Shown here piece after piece: positions 43,463-53,136 of a DNA stretch of 64,000 nt. The position numbers and the translations under genes are program-made. The stretch's first letter is position 1. Every line of letters starts with the position of its first letter. The stretch spans positions 806,001 to 870,000 of the forward strand of contig NZ_CP061768.1 of the NCBI RefSeq assembly GCF_013624435.2, given 5' to 3'. The DNA comes from Nocardioides campestrisoli (GTDB lineage Bacteria > Actinomycetota > Actinomycetes > Propionibacteriales > Nocardioidaceae). The notes beneath the pieces were generated by a model. That model was not told the origin of the DNA. It ran no database searches and saw only the letters and a program-made list of their open reading frames with translations.

Positions 43463-44182
43463 TCACCCGTCGTACGCCGCCTCCGCGGCCGGCAGGAAGC
43501 CGCGGGCGATGAGCCACACGCCGAGGATGAGCTCCCACAGGGCGACGGGTAGCGCGCCCAGGAAGGCGAGCGGCGAGTCCGGGAGGTAGGCGCCCCAGAG
43601 GATCGCGCCGTCCGAGACCAGGAGCAGGGGGCCGCCGACGAGTCCGACGAGCGGGATCGCTCGCGGCACCAGGCCGGACCGGTAGAGCACCCACCCGAGG
43701 CACAGCGCGCTGATCGCCGGCATCAGGCTCTGGCTCAGCAGGAACAGCCGGTCGTAGACGGCGACGAGCGTCTGCGCGGCCGGGACCAGGGAGTCCGGGT
43801 CGGTGGCCTCGGCCTGGCGCAGGGTGACCACCGAGAGCAGGCACGCGACCCCGACCAGGATCAGTGCGGCCTCCACGACCCGCGCGGCCAGGAACCCCAG
43901 GGTCGCCGCCTCGTCGTGGCGCCGCAGCACCGGGAACAGCAGCACCGCGGTGCCGACGCAGAAGACCGCGAGGAGCACCTCGAGCGAGGCCCCGGTGAGC
44001 ACGCCGGTGCTGCTCCCGGTGCCGAGGACGAAGTCCGGGCGGTCCAGCGGAGCGTAGAGCGCCAGCGTGGGCACGGAGGTGGCGAAGGTGAGGAGGTAGA
44101 GCACTCCCACCACCCGGGCCGTGCGCCGCGTGCCGGGCGTCGCGGGTCGAGCGTGGACGGCGGGTGGCACGGACAGTGTCAT
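43463..44182 (-). CDS. DUF4386 family membrane protein
   Basis: The 239-residue protein has six or more membrane segments and the DUF4386 look: ARVVGVLYLLTFATSVPTLALYAPL at the N-terminus, then ASLEVLLAVFCVGTAVLLFPVL and ALCLGWVLYRSGLVPRAIPLVGLVGG. The function of the family is unknown. ATG 44182 is used because GAGGAGC precedes it; an ATG 12 codons upstream would run into the operator. Divergent from a TetR gene, with a perfect palindrome 17-34 bases upstream of the start, so it is almost surely repressed by that regulator. Confidence 0.85.
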   Translation of the reverse strand: MTLSVPPAVHARPATPGTRRTARVVGVLYLLTFATSVPTLALYAPLDRPDFVLGTGSSTGVLTGASLEVLLAVFCVGTAVLLFPVLRRHDEAATLGFLAARVVEAALILVGVACLLSVVTLRQAEATDPDSLVPAAQTLVAVYDRLFLLSQSLMPAISALCLGWVLYRSGLVPRAIPLVGLVGGPLLLVSDGAILWGAYLPDSPLAFLGALPVALWELILGVWLIARGFLPAAEAAYDG

Positions 44183-44199
44183 GAGTGCTCCTCGGGATA

Positions 44200-44249
44200 G
44201 GTGTACGGCGTACACCAAGGGGGCGTCACGCTAGGTGTACGGTGTACAC
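44200..44249. promoter_or_regulatory. Paired GTGTACG palindromes in the DUF4386/TetR divergon
   Basis: GGTGTACG-G-CGTACACC (44200-44216) is a perfect palindrome; GGTGTACG-G-TGTACACG (44234-44250) is a near copy, 34 bp centre to centre. The second contains TACGGT, a -10 that ends 6 bases before the TetR GTG, so the operator covers the regulator's own leaderless promoter. Confidence 0.75.
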
Positions 44250-44969
44250 GTGTCAAGCACCCGCAGCCCGGACCGGCCCGCCCGGCGTACGCCGCTGAGC
44301 CGCGACCGGGTGCTGCACGAGGCCGTCGCGCTCGCCGACCAGGACGGCATCGACGCGGTGAGCATGCGCCGGCTGGCCGAGCGGCTGGGCGTCGTGCCGA
44401 TGGCGCTCTACAAGCACGTCTCGGACAAGGAGGAGCTGCTCGACGGGATGGTCGACACCGTCCTCGGCGAGCTCGAGCCGCCCGACCCGGCGGGCGACTG
44501 GAAGCAGGGGGTGCGCGACCGGCTGCTGTCCGCCCGGCGAGCGGTCCTGCGTCACCCCTGGGCGCGACGGGCGATCGAGTCCCGGACCCGGCGGACGCCG
44601 ACGGTGCTCGCGCACATGGACGCCGTCGCCGGCACGTTCCTCGCGGGCGGCTTCTCCGCCGATCTGACCCACCACGTCATGCACGCGCTCGGGAACCGGA
44701 TCTGGGGCTTCAGCCCGGAGATGTTCGACGAGTCGCGGGTTGGGTCCGAGGCGCCCGAGGCGCCCGACCCCGCCGAGGCGGAGGAGGCGGTGAGTACGTT
44801 CGCCGAGCGGTTTCCCAGCATCGTCCGGATCGCCGTCGCGGCCCAGGAGCGGAGCGCGCCCGACGGGGCGTCGGGGTGCGACGAGGAGTTCGAGTTCGAG
44901 TTCGCGCTCGACCTGCTCCTCGACGGGGCGGAGCGGCTGCACCGCGCTGGCTGGCGCTCCACCGGCTGA
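44250..44969 (+). CDS. TetR family regulator with TetR_C-type ligand domain
   Basis: A 239-residue protein. The HTH is LSRDRVLHEAVALADQDGIDAVSMRRLAERLGVVPMALYKHVSDKEELLDGMVDTVLGE (about 15-70), the pattern of true TetR/TetR_C regulators that often control efflux pumps or membrane proteins. The C-terminal part has HHVMHALGNRIWGFS and a very acidic stretch (EEFEFEFALDLLLDG). GTG 44250 is chosen since TACGGT lies 6 bases upstream and an earlier in-frame GTG lies within the operator. It likely represses itself and the DUF4386 gene. Confidence 0.87.
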   Translation: MSSTRSPDRPARRTPLSRDRVLHEAVALADQDGIDAVSMRRLAERLGVVPMALYKHVSDKEELLDGMVDTVLGELEPPDPAGDWKQGVRDRLLSARRAVLRHPWARRAIESRTRRTPTVLAHMDAVAGTFLAGGFSADLTHHVMHALGNRIWGFSPEMFDESRVGSEAPEAPDPAEAEEAVSTFAERFPSIVRIAVAAQERSAPDGASGCDEEFEFEFALDLLLDGAERLHRAGWRSTG

Positions 44970-45072
44970 CCACCAGCCGGCCCGAGTCAGGCGTCTGGAC
45001 CTGCTCCCCGAGCATCACGACGAGCTCGCGCGCTGTGGACGCACAGCAGTCGCGCCTGCCGGTCCCGCCCGG

Positions 45073-45273
45073 TCAGGTCGCTCGTTCGAACGTGACCAGC
45101 AGGCCCTCGACGCCGCCGGGACCGACCCGCCCCTTGACCTCGGTCGATGTGATCGCCTTGAGCTGCCACCCCTGGCGGGCGTGCTCGTTGAGGACCTTCT
45201 CGAGCTTGTCGCCCGACATCTTCCCGCCCATGAGCTTCTCGCGGAGCTCGACCACCTTGTACTTGTACGGCAT
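45073..45273 (-). CDS. DUF4177 small protein
   Basis: A complete 66-residue DUF4177 protein: YKYKVVELREKL, KMSGDKLEKVLNEHARQGWQLKAITS and GGVEGLLVTFER. The family is a small alpha/beta fold of unknown function, common in actinobacteria. TAGCCT ends exactly 6 bases before the ATG, suggesting a leaderless mRNA. It is monocistronic; nothing is seen in the 103 bp between it and the TetR gene. Confidence 0.85.
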   Translation of the reverse strand: MPYKYKVVELREKLMGGKMSGDKLEKVLNEHARQGWQLKAITSTEVKGRVGPGGVEGLLVTFERAT

Positions 45274-45396
45274 CTCCCGAGGCTAGTGCGGAGAGCGCCG
45301 GGTGGTGCGGGCCGAGGCCAGGTTCACCGATATGGGGGACCGGTGTCCGCGGAAGAGGGGGTGCGCCCGATCCCGGGCGAGGTGCAGGATGCCTGC

Positions 45397-45783
45397 ATGG
45401 ACTCCGACGTCGCCGTGCGCTTCGTGCAGTCGATCGTCGACCACGACCGCGCGGGAATGCTGGCCCTGCTCGGCCCCGACGTCGACTTCCGGGGCATGAC
45501 GCCCGGCCGTACCTGGGAGGCAGGCTCCCCGGAGGAGGTCGTCGGCGTCTTCCTCGACCACTGGTTCGAGGACTCCGACCACGTCGACGCCGTCACCCGG
45601 CTCGAGCGGGGGGACGACGTCGTGGACCTGCGGCACCTCTCCTACCGGTGCGAGGTGACCAACAGCCGGGGACCGCACACGGTCGAGCAGCAGGCGTACT
45701 ACCGGACCAGCGACGGCCGGCTCTCCTACCTGCGGGTGATGTGCTCCGGGTTCAGGCCACGGACCGCCGGGGCGGCGGGGTAG
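45397..45783 (+). CDS. SnoaL-like/NTF2-fold protein
   Basis: The 128-residue protein fits the SnoaL/NTF2 cone fold: an N-terminal helix with VRFVQSIVDHDRAGMLALLGPDVDFRGMTPG, EEVVGVFLDHWF and a C-terminal beta sheet with RCEVTNSRGPHTVEQQAYYRTSDGRLSYLRVMCSGF. Such proteins are small isomerases, hydrolases or binding proteins; the activity cannot be told. ATG 45397 has AGGA 8 bases upstream; in-frame GTGs further upstream are possible. Convergent with the LacI gene, with a 20-bp gap. Confidence 0.7.
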   Translation: MDSDVAVRFVQSIVDHDRAGMLALLGPDVDFRGMTPGRTWEAGSPEEVVGVFLDHWFEDSDHVDAVTRLERGDDVVDLRHLSYRCEVTNSRGPHTVEQQAYYRTSDGRLSYLRVMCSGFRPRTAGAAG

Positions 45784-45803
45784 GCCGCGGGACGAGCCCG
45801 ACC

Positions 45804-46829
45804 TCAGGCGCTCGCGCGCCGCACCAGCTGCGGGGGGATGATGACGCGCATCGGTCGCCCGCTGCCGTGGCCCTCGATCTGCTCCAGCAGCAGGCGGGTG
45901 GCCCGCTCGGCCATCTCCTCGACCGGCTGGCGCATGGTGGTCAGCGGGGGAGTGGTCCGCTCCGCGACCCCGAGGTCGTCGTAGCCGACCACGGCCACCT
46001 CGTCGGGCACCCGGCGACCGGCCCGGGCCAGCACCCGCAGCGCCCCGGCGGCCATCAGGTCGGAGGCCACCACGAGGCCGTCCAGGTCCGGGTGGGTCTC
46101 CAGCAGCGCCAGGGCGGCGACCTCCCCGCTCTCCTGGGTGAAGTCGCCCTGGTGGACCGCGTCCAGCGGCAGCCCCGCCGCCGCCATGGCCTGCCGCCAG
46201 CCCTCCAGCCGGTCGGCCGCCGCCGTCATGTCGGCCGGGCCCGCGATCGTGGCGATGCGCCGGCAGCCGCGCTCGATCAGCGCCTCGGTGGCCTGCCGTG
46301 CCCCGGCCACGTTGTCCACGTCGACGTAGGCGACCCGGTCGCCGGCCGTCCAGGGGCGGCCCCCGAAGACGCACGGCAGGTCGGTGCCCGCGAGCTGCTC
46401 GGCCAGCCCGTCGTCGCGGTGGTGGGAGACCACCAGGGCACCGTCGACGTGCCGGTTGTTGAGGTAGCGCAGGGTGCGGGCGCTGGAGGCGCCCGGCCGG
46501 GCCAGCAGCAGGACCAGCTGCAGGTCGTGCTCGGTCAGCACGCGGGTGACCCCGCGCAGCGTGCCGGCGAAGAAGGGGTCGGAGAAGATCCGCTCGTCCG
46601 GCTCCGGGACCACCACGGCGACCGAGTCGGTGCGCCGGGTGACCAGGCTCCGCGCGGCCGGGTTGGGCACGTAGCCGAGGCTGCGCACCGCGGACTCCAC
46701 CGAGGCCAGCGCCTGGGGGCTGACCCGCATCCCCCCGTTGATCGCCCGTGAGGCGGTGGCCCGCGAGACCCCGGCCACGCGCGCGACCTCGTCGAGGGTG
46801 GGTGACCCGTTCCCGTTCACGCGGCTCAC
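45804..46829 (-). CDS. cebR: LacI family regulator, CebR-like
   Basis: A 341-residue LacI/GalR regulator: HTH TLDEVARVAGVSRATASRAINGG near the N-terminus, hinge YVPNPAARSL, then a periplasmic-binding-protein-like sugar domain (about 65-341) with FGGRPW, VDVDNVAGARQATEALIERGCRRIA and VVGYDDLGVAERTTPPLTT. In Streptomyces CebR represses cebEFG-bglC and is released by cellobiose. Here it is the last gene of the homologous cluster; GTG 46829 overlaps the glucosidase stop (GTGA). TGGAAGCGCTTCCA palindromes upstream of the binding-protein gene are the expected operators. Confidence 0.85.
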   Translation of the reverse strand: MSRVNGNGSPTLDEVARVAGVSRATASRAINGGMRVSPQALASVESAVRSLGYVPNPAARSLVTRRTDSVAVVVPEPDERIFSDPFFAGTLRGVTRVLTEHDLQLVLLLARPGASSARTLRYLNNRHVDGALVVSHHRDDGLAEQLAGTDLPCVFGGRPWTAGDRVAYVDVDNVAGARQATEALIERGCRRIATIAGPADMTAAADRLEGWRQAMAAAGLPLDAVHQGDFTQESGEVAALALLETHPDLDGLVVASDLMAAGALRVLARAGRRVPDEVAVVGYDDLGVAERTTPPLTTMRQPVEEMAERATRLLLEQIEGHGSGRPMRVIIPPQLVRRASA

Positions 46830-48334
46830 CGTAGCCAGCGCTCCGGTTCGCCCTCGGGCAGGGTCGAGGTCCGGGCCAGCTCGGCGTACCAGTGGGCGCT
46901 GCTCTTCGGCGTACGGCGCTGGTCGGCATAGTCGACGTGCACCAGGCCGAACCGCTTGGCGTAGCCGAACGCCCACTCGAAGTTGTCCATCAGCGACCAG
47001 TGGAAGAAGCCGCGCACGTCCACCCCGGCGGCGATGGCCTCCTGGGTGGCGCGCAGGTAGGCGTCGAGGAAGGCGATCCGGTCCGGGTCGTGCACCCGGC
47101 CCTGCCCGTCGGGGGCGTCGGCGAAGGCGGCGCCCGTCTCGGTCAGGTAGATCGGCGGGGCGCCGTACTCGTCGTGCAGCCGGACCAGGAGGCGGCGCAG
47201 GCCGTCCGGCTGCACCTCCCAGCCCATGTCGGTGACCGGGAGCGGCCGGCTCGGGAAGGTGACGTGCTCGGAGCCCACGAACGGCGAGCTGGTGGGGCGC
47301 GGCGGCTTGTCGGCGTCGCGCGCCATCACCTCGGTGTGCGGGTGCCCGGAGACCGCGTTGCCGTGGTAGAAGTTCACGCCCAGCACGTCCAGCGGAGCTC
47401 CGATCAGCGCCAGGTCGCCGTCGCGGACCGCCTCGGTCCACGAGGCGCCCGCCCAGGAGAGGTCCTGGGTGTCGGTCAGCAGGTCCTCGGGGTAGCGCCC
47501 GCGCAGCACCGGGTCCAGGAAGAGCCGGTTGTGCAGGGAGTCGACCCGTCGCGCCGCGTCCACGTCGATCGGGTCCGTGGGGTCGTGCGGGTCGGCGACG
47601 GTGAAGTTGAGGCTTACCCCGAGCCGCCCGCGCTCGCCCTCGACGCCACGCCGGCGCAGCTCCTCGACGACCAGGCCGTGGCCGAGCAGCAGGTGGTGCG
47701 CGGCGACCAGGCCGGCCGCGCCGTCGCGCCGGCCGGGTGCGTGGTGGCCTGCGGTGTAGCCCAGGAGAGAGGCGCAGAAGGGCTCGTTGAGCGTGGTCCA
47801 GGTCGGCACCCGGTCGCCGAGCACGTCGTGCACGCTGGCGGCGTACTCCAGGAACCGGAAGGCGGTCTCGCGGTTGGTCCAGCCGCCCGCGTCCTCCAGG
47901 GCCTGGGGCAGGTCCCAGTGGTAGAGGGTCAGCCAGGGGTCGATGCCGGCGGCCAGCAGCCGGTCGACGAGGCGGTCGTAGAAGGCCAGCCCGGCGGGGT
48001 TGACCGCGCCCCCGTCGGGGCGCACCCGCGGCCAGGCCACCGAGAACCGGTAGGAGCCCAGCCCGAGCTCGGACATCAGCGCCACGTCGTCGGGCATCCG
48101 GTGGTAGTGCTCGCAGGCGGTGTCGCCGGTGTCTCCGTGCAGCACCGCCCCCGGGGTGTGGGAGAAGGTGTCCCAGATCGACGGCGTCCGGCCGTCCTCC
48201 GCCACCGCGCCCTCGACCTGGTACGCCGCGGTGGCCGCGCCCCAGGTGAAGCCGGCGGGGAAGCGCCGCGGCGCCAGCGCCTCGGTGCGGGGGGAGGGGG
48301 TCGGGGCGTCGGTACGGCTCTGTCGGACTGTCAT
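46826..48334 (-). CDS. bglC: GH1 beta-glucosidase, BglC-like
   Basis: A 502-residue family 1 glycoside hydrolase: FPAGFTWGAATAAYQVEGA, WPRVRP, YHWDLPQALEDAGGW, acid/base Glu184 in TLNEP and nucleophile Glu399 in YLTETGAAF (TETG where most members have TENG), then GFFHWSLMDNFEWAFGYAKRFGLVHVDY. It hydrolyses cellobiose and other beta-glucosides; there is no signal peptide, so it acts in the cytoplasm after import. ATG overlaps the permease stop (ATGA, 48331-48334). Confidence 0.92.
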   Translation of the reverse strand: MTVRQSRTDAPTPSPRTEALAPRRFPAGFTWGAATAAYQVEGAVAEDGRTPSIWDTFSHTPGAVLHGDTGDTACEHYHRMPDDVALMSELGLGSYRFSVAWPRVRPDGGAVNPAGLAFYDRLVDRLLAAGIDPWLTLYHWDLPQALEDAGGWTNRETAFRFLEYAASVHDVLGDRVPTWTTLNEPFCASLLGYTAGHHAPGRRDGAAGLVAAHHLLLGHGLVVEELRRRGVEGERGRLGVSLNFTVADPHDPTDPIDVDAARRVDSLHNRLFLDPVLRGRYPEDLLTDTQDLSWAGASWTEAVRDGDLALIGAPLDVLGVNFYHGNAVSGHPHTEVMARDADKPPRPTSSPFVGSEHVTFPSRPLPVTDMGWEVQPDGLRRLLVRLHDEYGAPPIYLTETGAAFADAPDGQGRVHDPDRIAFLDAYLRATQEAIAAGVDVRGFFHWSLMDNFEWAFGYAKRFGLVHVDYADQRRTPKSSAHWYAELARTSTLPEGEPERWLR

Positions 48335-49149
48335 CCCTTGACTGCTCCTTGCATGATGCCGGCGACCAGCTGGCGACCGGTGAGGACGAAGAGGACCAGC
48401 AGCGGCACGATCGAGAGCGTGGTGCCGGCGAGCACCAGGCTGTAGTCGACGTAGTAGCCGCTCTGCAGCTGCTGGAGGGCGATCTGGATGGTCGGGTTGC
48501 TCGCCGGCAGCACGATCAGCGGCCAGAAGAAGTCGGTCCAGGTGGCCATGAAGGTGAAGAGCCACAGGATCGCCGCCGCCGGGCGGGCCGCCGGCACCGC
48601 GACGTTCCAGAACGTGCGCAGCAGCGAGCAGCCGTCGACCCGGGCCGCCTCGATCAGCTCGTCGGGCACCGCGTCGAGCAGGTACTGGCGCATGAAGAAG
48701 ACGCCGAAGGCGGTCACCATGCCGGGCACGATCAGCGCCCACAGCGAGCCCACCCAGCCCAGCTCGGCCATCACGATGAAGAGCGGGATGACGCCCAGCT
48801 GGGTCGGCACCGCCAGCGTGGCGACGACGAAGACCAGCAGCGGCGTACGGCCGCGGAAGGTCAGCTTGGCGAAGGCGAACCCGGCCAGGGTGGAGAAGAC
48901 GACCACCGAGGTGGCAACGGTGCCCGAGACGATCAGGCTGTTGCCCAGCGCCTTCCAGAAGGGCACCGCCTCGATCGCGCGCTGGGCGTTGGCCAGGAAG
49001 TGACCGCCGGGGAACAGCGGGGGCACCCGGCTGGTCAGCTCGCTGCGGCTGTGCGAGCCGACGAGGAAGGACCAGTAGAGCGGGGCGCACGAGCCCAGGA
49101 CGAAGGCGGCGAGCAGGCCGTAGACGAGGAAGCCGGGGCGGCGGGTCAT
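48331..49149 (-). CDS. cebG: Carbohydrate ABC transporter permease, CebG-like (MalG family)
   Basis: The 272-residue permease has six membrane segments and the EAA loop EAARVDGCSLLRTFWNVAVPAARPA (about 188-212) that docks the ATPase. FFMRQYLLDAVPDELIEAARVDG is the canonical CUT1 sequence. It pairs with the CebF-like protein to move an oligosaccharide, probably cellobiose/cellotriose. ATGA overlaps with neighbours on both sides mean the whole locus is one translational unit. Confidence 0.9.
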   Translation of the reverse strand: MTRRPGFLVYGLLAAFVLGSCAPLYWSFLVGSHSRSELTSRVPPLFPGGHFLANAQRAIEAVPFWKALGNSLIVSGTVATSVVVFSTLAGFAFAKLTFRGRTPLLVFVVATLAVPTQLGVIPLFIVMAELGWVGSLWALIVPGMVTAFGVFFMRQYLLDAVPDELIEAARVDGCSLLRTFWNVAVPAARPAAAILWLFTFMATWTDFFWPLIVLPASNPTIQIALQQLQSGYYVDYSLVLAGTTLSIVPLLVLFVLTGRQLVAGIMQGAVKG

Positions 49150-50288
49150 GGCGCCTCCAGGGTGGGTGGGGCAGGGGTACGCCGCCGGGACCGGCCGCGC
49201 GAGGTGCGGCGCGAGCCGCGGGACAGCGAGCCCGCGCGATGGCTCAACCAGAGGTTGACCAGGGCGAAGACGACGATGATCAGGAAGAGCAGCCAGGCCA
49301 CCGCGGAGGCCATGCCGAGGTCGCGGACCCGCCAGCCGAGCTCCCACAGGTACATGGTCAGCGTCTGGTACTGCCGGTCCGAGCCGCCGAGGCCCTTGGT
49401 GTCGAAGAGCCGTGGCTCGGCGAAGATCTGCAGCCCGCCGATGGTGGAGGTGATGATGACGAAGAGCAGCGTGGGCCGGATCATCGGCACGGTGATGGAG
49501 ACGAACTGGCGCACCCGCCCCGCGCCGTCCAGGGAGGCGGACTCGTACAGGTCGCGGGGCACCGCCTGCATCGCGGCCAGGAAGATCAGCGCGTTGTAGC
49601 CGGTCCAGCGCCAGTTCACCATCGAGGCGATGGCCAGGTGGCTGGCGAGGGTGTCGGTGTGCCACGCGACGCCGCTGACGCCGATCGCCTCCAGCACCGA
49701 GTTGGCCAGGCCGTACCGGTCGCCGAAGACGTTGCCGAAGATCAGGGCGACCGCCGCCGGCGCGACCACGAACGGGAGCATCACGCTCATCCGCCACAGG
49801 GTCCGGCCCCGCAGCTGGGTGTCGAGCAGGCCGGCCAGGCAGAGCGCGATCACCACCTGGGGCACCGAGGAGAGCAGGAAGATGCTCAGGGTGTTGCGCA
49901 GGGCGTTCCAGAAGTAGCGGTCCGCGAGCACCCGGCGGTAGTTGTCCAGGCCGATGAAGTCGCCCTGGCCGCCGAGCAGGCTCCACTGGTGGACCGAGAC
50001 GTAGGCGGTGTAGAGGAGGGGGAAGAGCCCGACCACGGCGAAGAGCAGGAAGAAGGGCGAGATGTAGAGGTAGGGCGCGGTGCGGGCCTCGAGCCGGAAG
50101 AACCGGCTGCGCCACGAGCCCGGGCGTCGGGCCGCGACGACCGGCGTCCGCTGTCGGGGCGGGTGCCCCGGCTCCCGCTCGGACTCCTGGAGCAGGTCCT
50201 CGGGGCCACCGGCCGGGGAGGGGGTCTCACCCTCCCCGGCCGGGGATCCGGCCGCCCGACCCGGGCGGCTGCTGGACTCCAGCGTCAT
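49146..50288 (-). CDS. cebF: Carbohydrate ABC transporter permease, CebF-like (MalF family)
   Basis: A 380-residue permease. The first 75 residues are a polar, Pro/Gly/Arg-rich cytoplasmic tail; six membrane segments follow, starting APYLYISPFFLLFAVVGLFPLLYTAY. The EAA loop is YESASLDGAGRVRQFVSITVPMIRP. A basic Arg/Ser-rich tail of about 30 residues closes the chain. It starts 9 bp after the binding-protein stop. The partner ATPase expected from Ceb systems (MsiK) is present only as a frameshifted gene at 51895-52982. Confidence 0.9.
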   Translation of the reverse strand: MTLESSSRPGRAAGSPAGEGETPSPAGGPEDLLQESEREPGHPPRQRTPVVAARRPGSWRSRFFRLEARTAPYLYISPFFLLFAVVGLFPLLYTAYVSVHQWSLLGGQGDFIGLDNYRRVLADRYFWNALRNTLSIFLLSSVPQVVIALCLAGLLDTQLRGRTLWRMSVMLPFVVAPAAVALIFGNVFGDRYGLANSVLEAIGVSGVAWHTDTLASHLAIASMVNWRWTGYNALIFLAAMQAVPRDLYESASLDGAGRVRQFVSITVPMIRPTLLFVIITSTIGGLQIFAEPRLFDTKGLGGSDRQYQTLTMYLWELGWRVRDLGMASAVAWLLFLIIVVFALVNLWLSHRAGSLSRGSRRTSRGRSRRRTPAPPTLEAP

Positions 50289-50296
50289 GGGAACGC

Positions 50297-51637
50297 TCAG
50301 CCCAGCCGCTCGACGTCGGCCAGGAACGACTCCCAGGCCTCGTCGGGTGACTCCTGGCCCTCGTCGACCCGCTGGATGGCCTGCTGGAACGCGGTGATGA
50401 TGTCGGCGAACTTCGGGCCCTTGTACGGGATGAACTCGATCGCCTTGGCCTGCTGCACCAGGATCTGGCCGACGGGCGCGTTGTTGAAGAACTCGCGCTT
50501 GCTCTCCGCCACGACCGGGTCCTCGAGCGCCTCGACCTGGCTGGGGAACGTCGCCTTCGCGGTGTAGGCCTTGGCCTGCTGCTCGGGGGCGGTGAGCCAC
50601 TTGGCCAGCGCGATCGCCTCCTCCTGGTGCTCGCCCTGCTCGGGGACGGTCAGGTAGGAGCCGCCCCACACCCCGGGGCCGCCGGGGAAGACGCCGGCGA
50701 CGTCCCAGCCCTCGACTCCCTCGGAGTTGCCCTCGATCACGCCGAGCATCCAGCCGGGGCAGGCCATGGTGGCGAAGGCGTCCTTCTGGAAGGAGGACAC
50801 CCAGTCCTCCTCCCACTGCGGGAGCCGGGTGGACAGGCCCTGCTCGGAGTAGGAGGTGACGGTGTCGAAGATCCGCTTCACGTCCGGGTTGTCCGCGGCG
50901 ATGACGTTGTCGTCCTCGTCCTCGAACGTGTACTGCGTCTGGTTGATCATCGCCTGCGCGGTCGCGCCGGAGGAGTCGTACCAGACGGCGTCGGGGACCT
51001 TCTCGACGAACTCGCTGCCGGCCTCGAAGTAGTCGTCCCAGGTGGTGAACCGCTTGGCCACCTCCTCGCGGTCGGTGGGCAGCCCGGCCTTCTCGAAGAG
51101 GTCGGCGCGGTAGCAGAGGGCCTGGGGGCCGACGTCGGTGCCGTAGCCGATGAGCTTGCCGTCGTCGGTGGTGGCGGCCTCGGTCTTCCAGTCCAGCCAG
51201 CGGCCCTCGACCTCGGGGTCGCTGAGGTCGACGAACGCGTCGGACTGCTGCATCAGGGCGGCGAGCCAGTCGACCTCGATCGCCTCGATGTCGGAGAGGC
51301 CAGACCCGGCGGCGAGCTTGGTGTAGAGGTTGTCCTGGTGCTCGTTGGCCTGGCCGGCCTTCTTCTGCTCGACCACCACCTCGTCCTGCATCTCGTTGTA
51401 CTCGGTGATCAGGTCCTCGTAGCCGAACTCGTTGAAGGTGGCCACGGTGAGCCGGATCTTGCCGTCCGCGGACTCGTCGTCGTCCCCGCCGCCGCAGGCG
51501 GCCAGGGTCGAGGCGAGGGCGAGGGTGGCGAGGATCGCCAGCGCCTTGCGGCCCGGCCCTCCTCGGGTGCCGGTCCGGGATCGGCGACCGGGTGCCCCGC
51601 CGGGGTGGGGGGCTCGTGCTGCGTCGTGTGTCTGCAC
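50297..51637 (-). CDS. cebE: Extracellular sugar-binding lipoprotein, CebE-like
   Basis: A 446-residue CUT1 binding protein with a long positively charged N-terminal region, hydrophobic helix and lipobox LAAC followed by GGGDDDE, so it is anchored in the outer face of the membrane. Mature-domain features: [41 protein letters not shown] and [31 protein letters not shown] 51637 is chosen because AGGAG precedes it. Two LacI palindromes lie 70-170 bases upstream. It should bind beta-linked gluco-oligosaccharides; specificity is inferred from the neighbouring bglC and cebR. Confidence 0.88.
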   Translation of the reverse strand: MQTHDAARAPHPGGAPGRRSRTGTRGGPGRKALAILATLALASTLAACGGGDDDESADGKIRLTVATFNEFGYEDLITEYNEMQDEVVVEQKKAGQANEHQDNLYTKLAAGSGLSDIEAIEVDWLAALMQQSDAFVDLSDPEVEGRWLDWKTEAATTDDGKLIGYGTDVGPQALCYRADLFEKAGLPTDREEVAKRFTTWDDYFEAGSEFVEKVPDAVWYDSSGATAQAMINQTQYTFEDEDDNVIAADNPDVKRIFDTVTSYSEQGLSTRLPQWEEDWVSSFQKDAFATMACPGWMLGVIEGNSEGVEGWDVAGVFPGGPGVWGGSYLTVPEQGEHQEEAIALAKWLTAPEQQAKAYTAKATFPSQVEALEDPVVAESKREFFNNAPVGQILVQQAKAIEFIPYKGPKFADIITAFQQAIQRVDEGQESPDEAWESFLADVERLG

Positions 51638-51705
51638 CGCTGTTCTCCTGCCTGGCGGGACGCCGGACGAGGGTCCGGCGGGGGCTCCGGAACGGCGGCG
51701 CGGTG

Positions 51706-51719
51706 TGGAAGCGCTTCCA
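51706..51719. promoter_or_regulatory. CebR/LacI operator 1
   Basis: TGGAAGCGCTTCCA is a perfect 14-bp palindrome of the LacI type, close to the Streptomyces CebR site TGGGAGCGCTCCCA. It lies 69 bases before the binding-protein start. A half-site TGGAAGCG at 51765-51772 follows. Confidence 0.8.
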
Positions 51720-51793
51720 TTCCATCTGGTCCATGACCATGGCATGCGTCACATGGGCTGTCAATGGAAGCGTGATGAGTTGCTGCGAAACTG

Positions 51794-51807
51794 TGAGAGC
51801 GCTTCCA
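51794..51807. promoter_or_regulatory. CebR/LacI operator 2
   Basis: TGAGAGCGCTTCCA differs from operator 1 at two positions of the left arm. It is 88 bp from operator 1 and on the side of the divergent MsiK-type gene, so one regulator may control both directions, perhaps by looping. Confidence 0.7.
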
Positions 51808-51894
51808 CTAGACGTCGCCCAGCGGACGTCGTACGGTGGCGGTCACCCCTCCCTCGACGACCACGCCGGGGGACCTGCGAAGGGATCCGGTGAG

Positions 51895-52982
<1,088 letters not shown>

Positions 52983-53099
52983 TCCGGGCCCCGGTGCGGT
53001 CGGACGCCCATGTGCGTCCTGCACAACCGCGCCCCCGAACTTCGTCCACCGGGGCCGTTCCTCCGCCTCTCCGGGAGTCCTAGGGTCCGGAGCAAGGCC

Positions 53100-53115
53100 T
53101 GTGACTCAGGTCACA
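53100..53115. promoter_or_regulatory. Crp/GlxR binding site (perfect consensus) before the acyl-CoA ligase
   Basis: TGTGA-CTCAGG-TCACA matches the Crp/GlxR consensus TGTGA-N6-TCACA at all ten positions. It lies 22-37 bases upstream of the ligase GTG, between the MsiK-type gene and the ligase operon. Confidence 0.75.
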
Positions 53116-53136
53116 CGAGGGTGGAGCGGAGGACCC

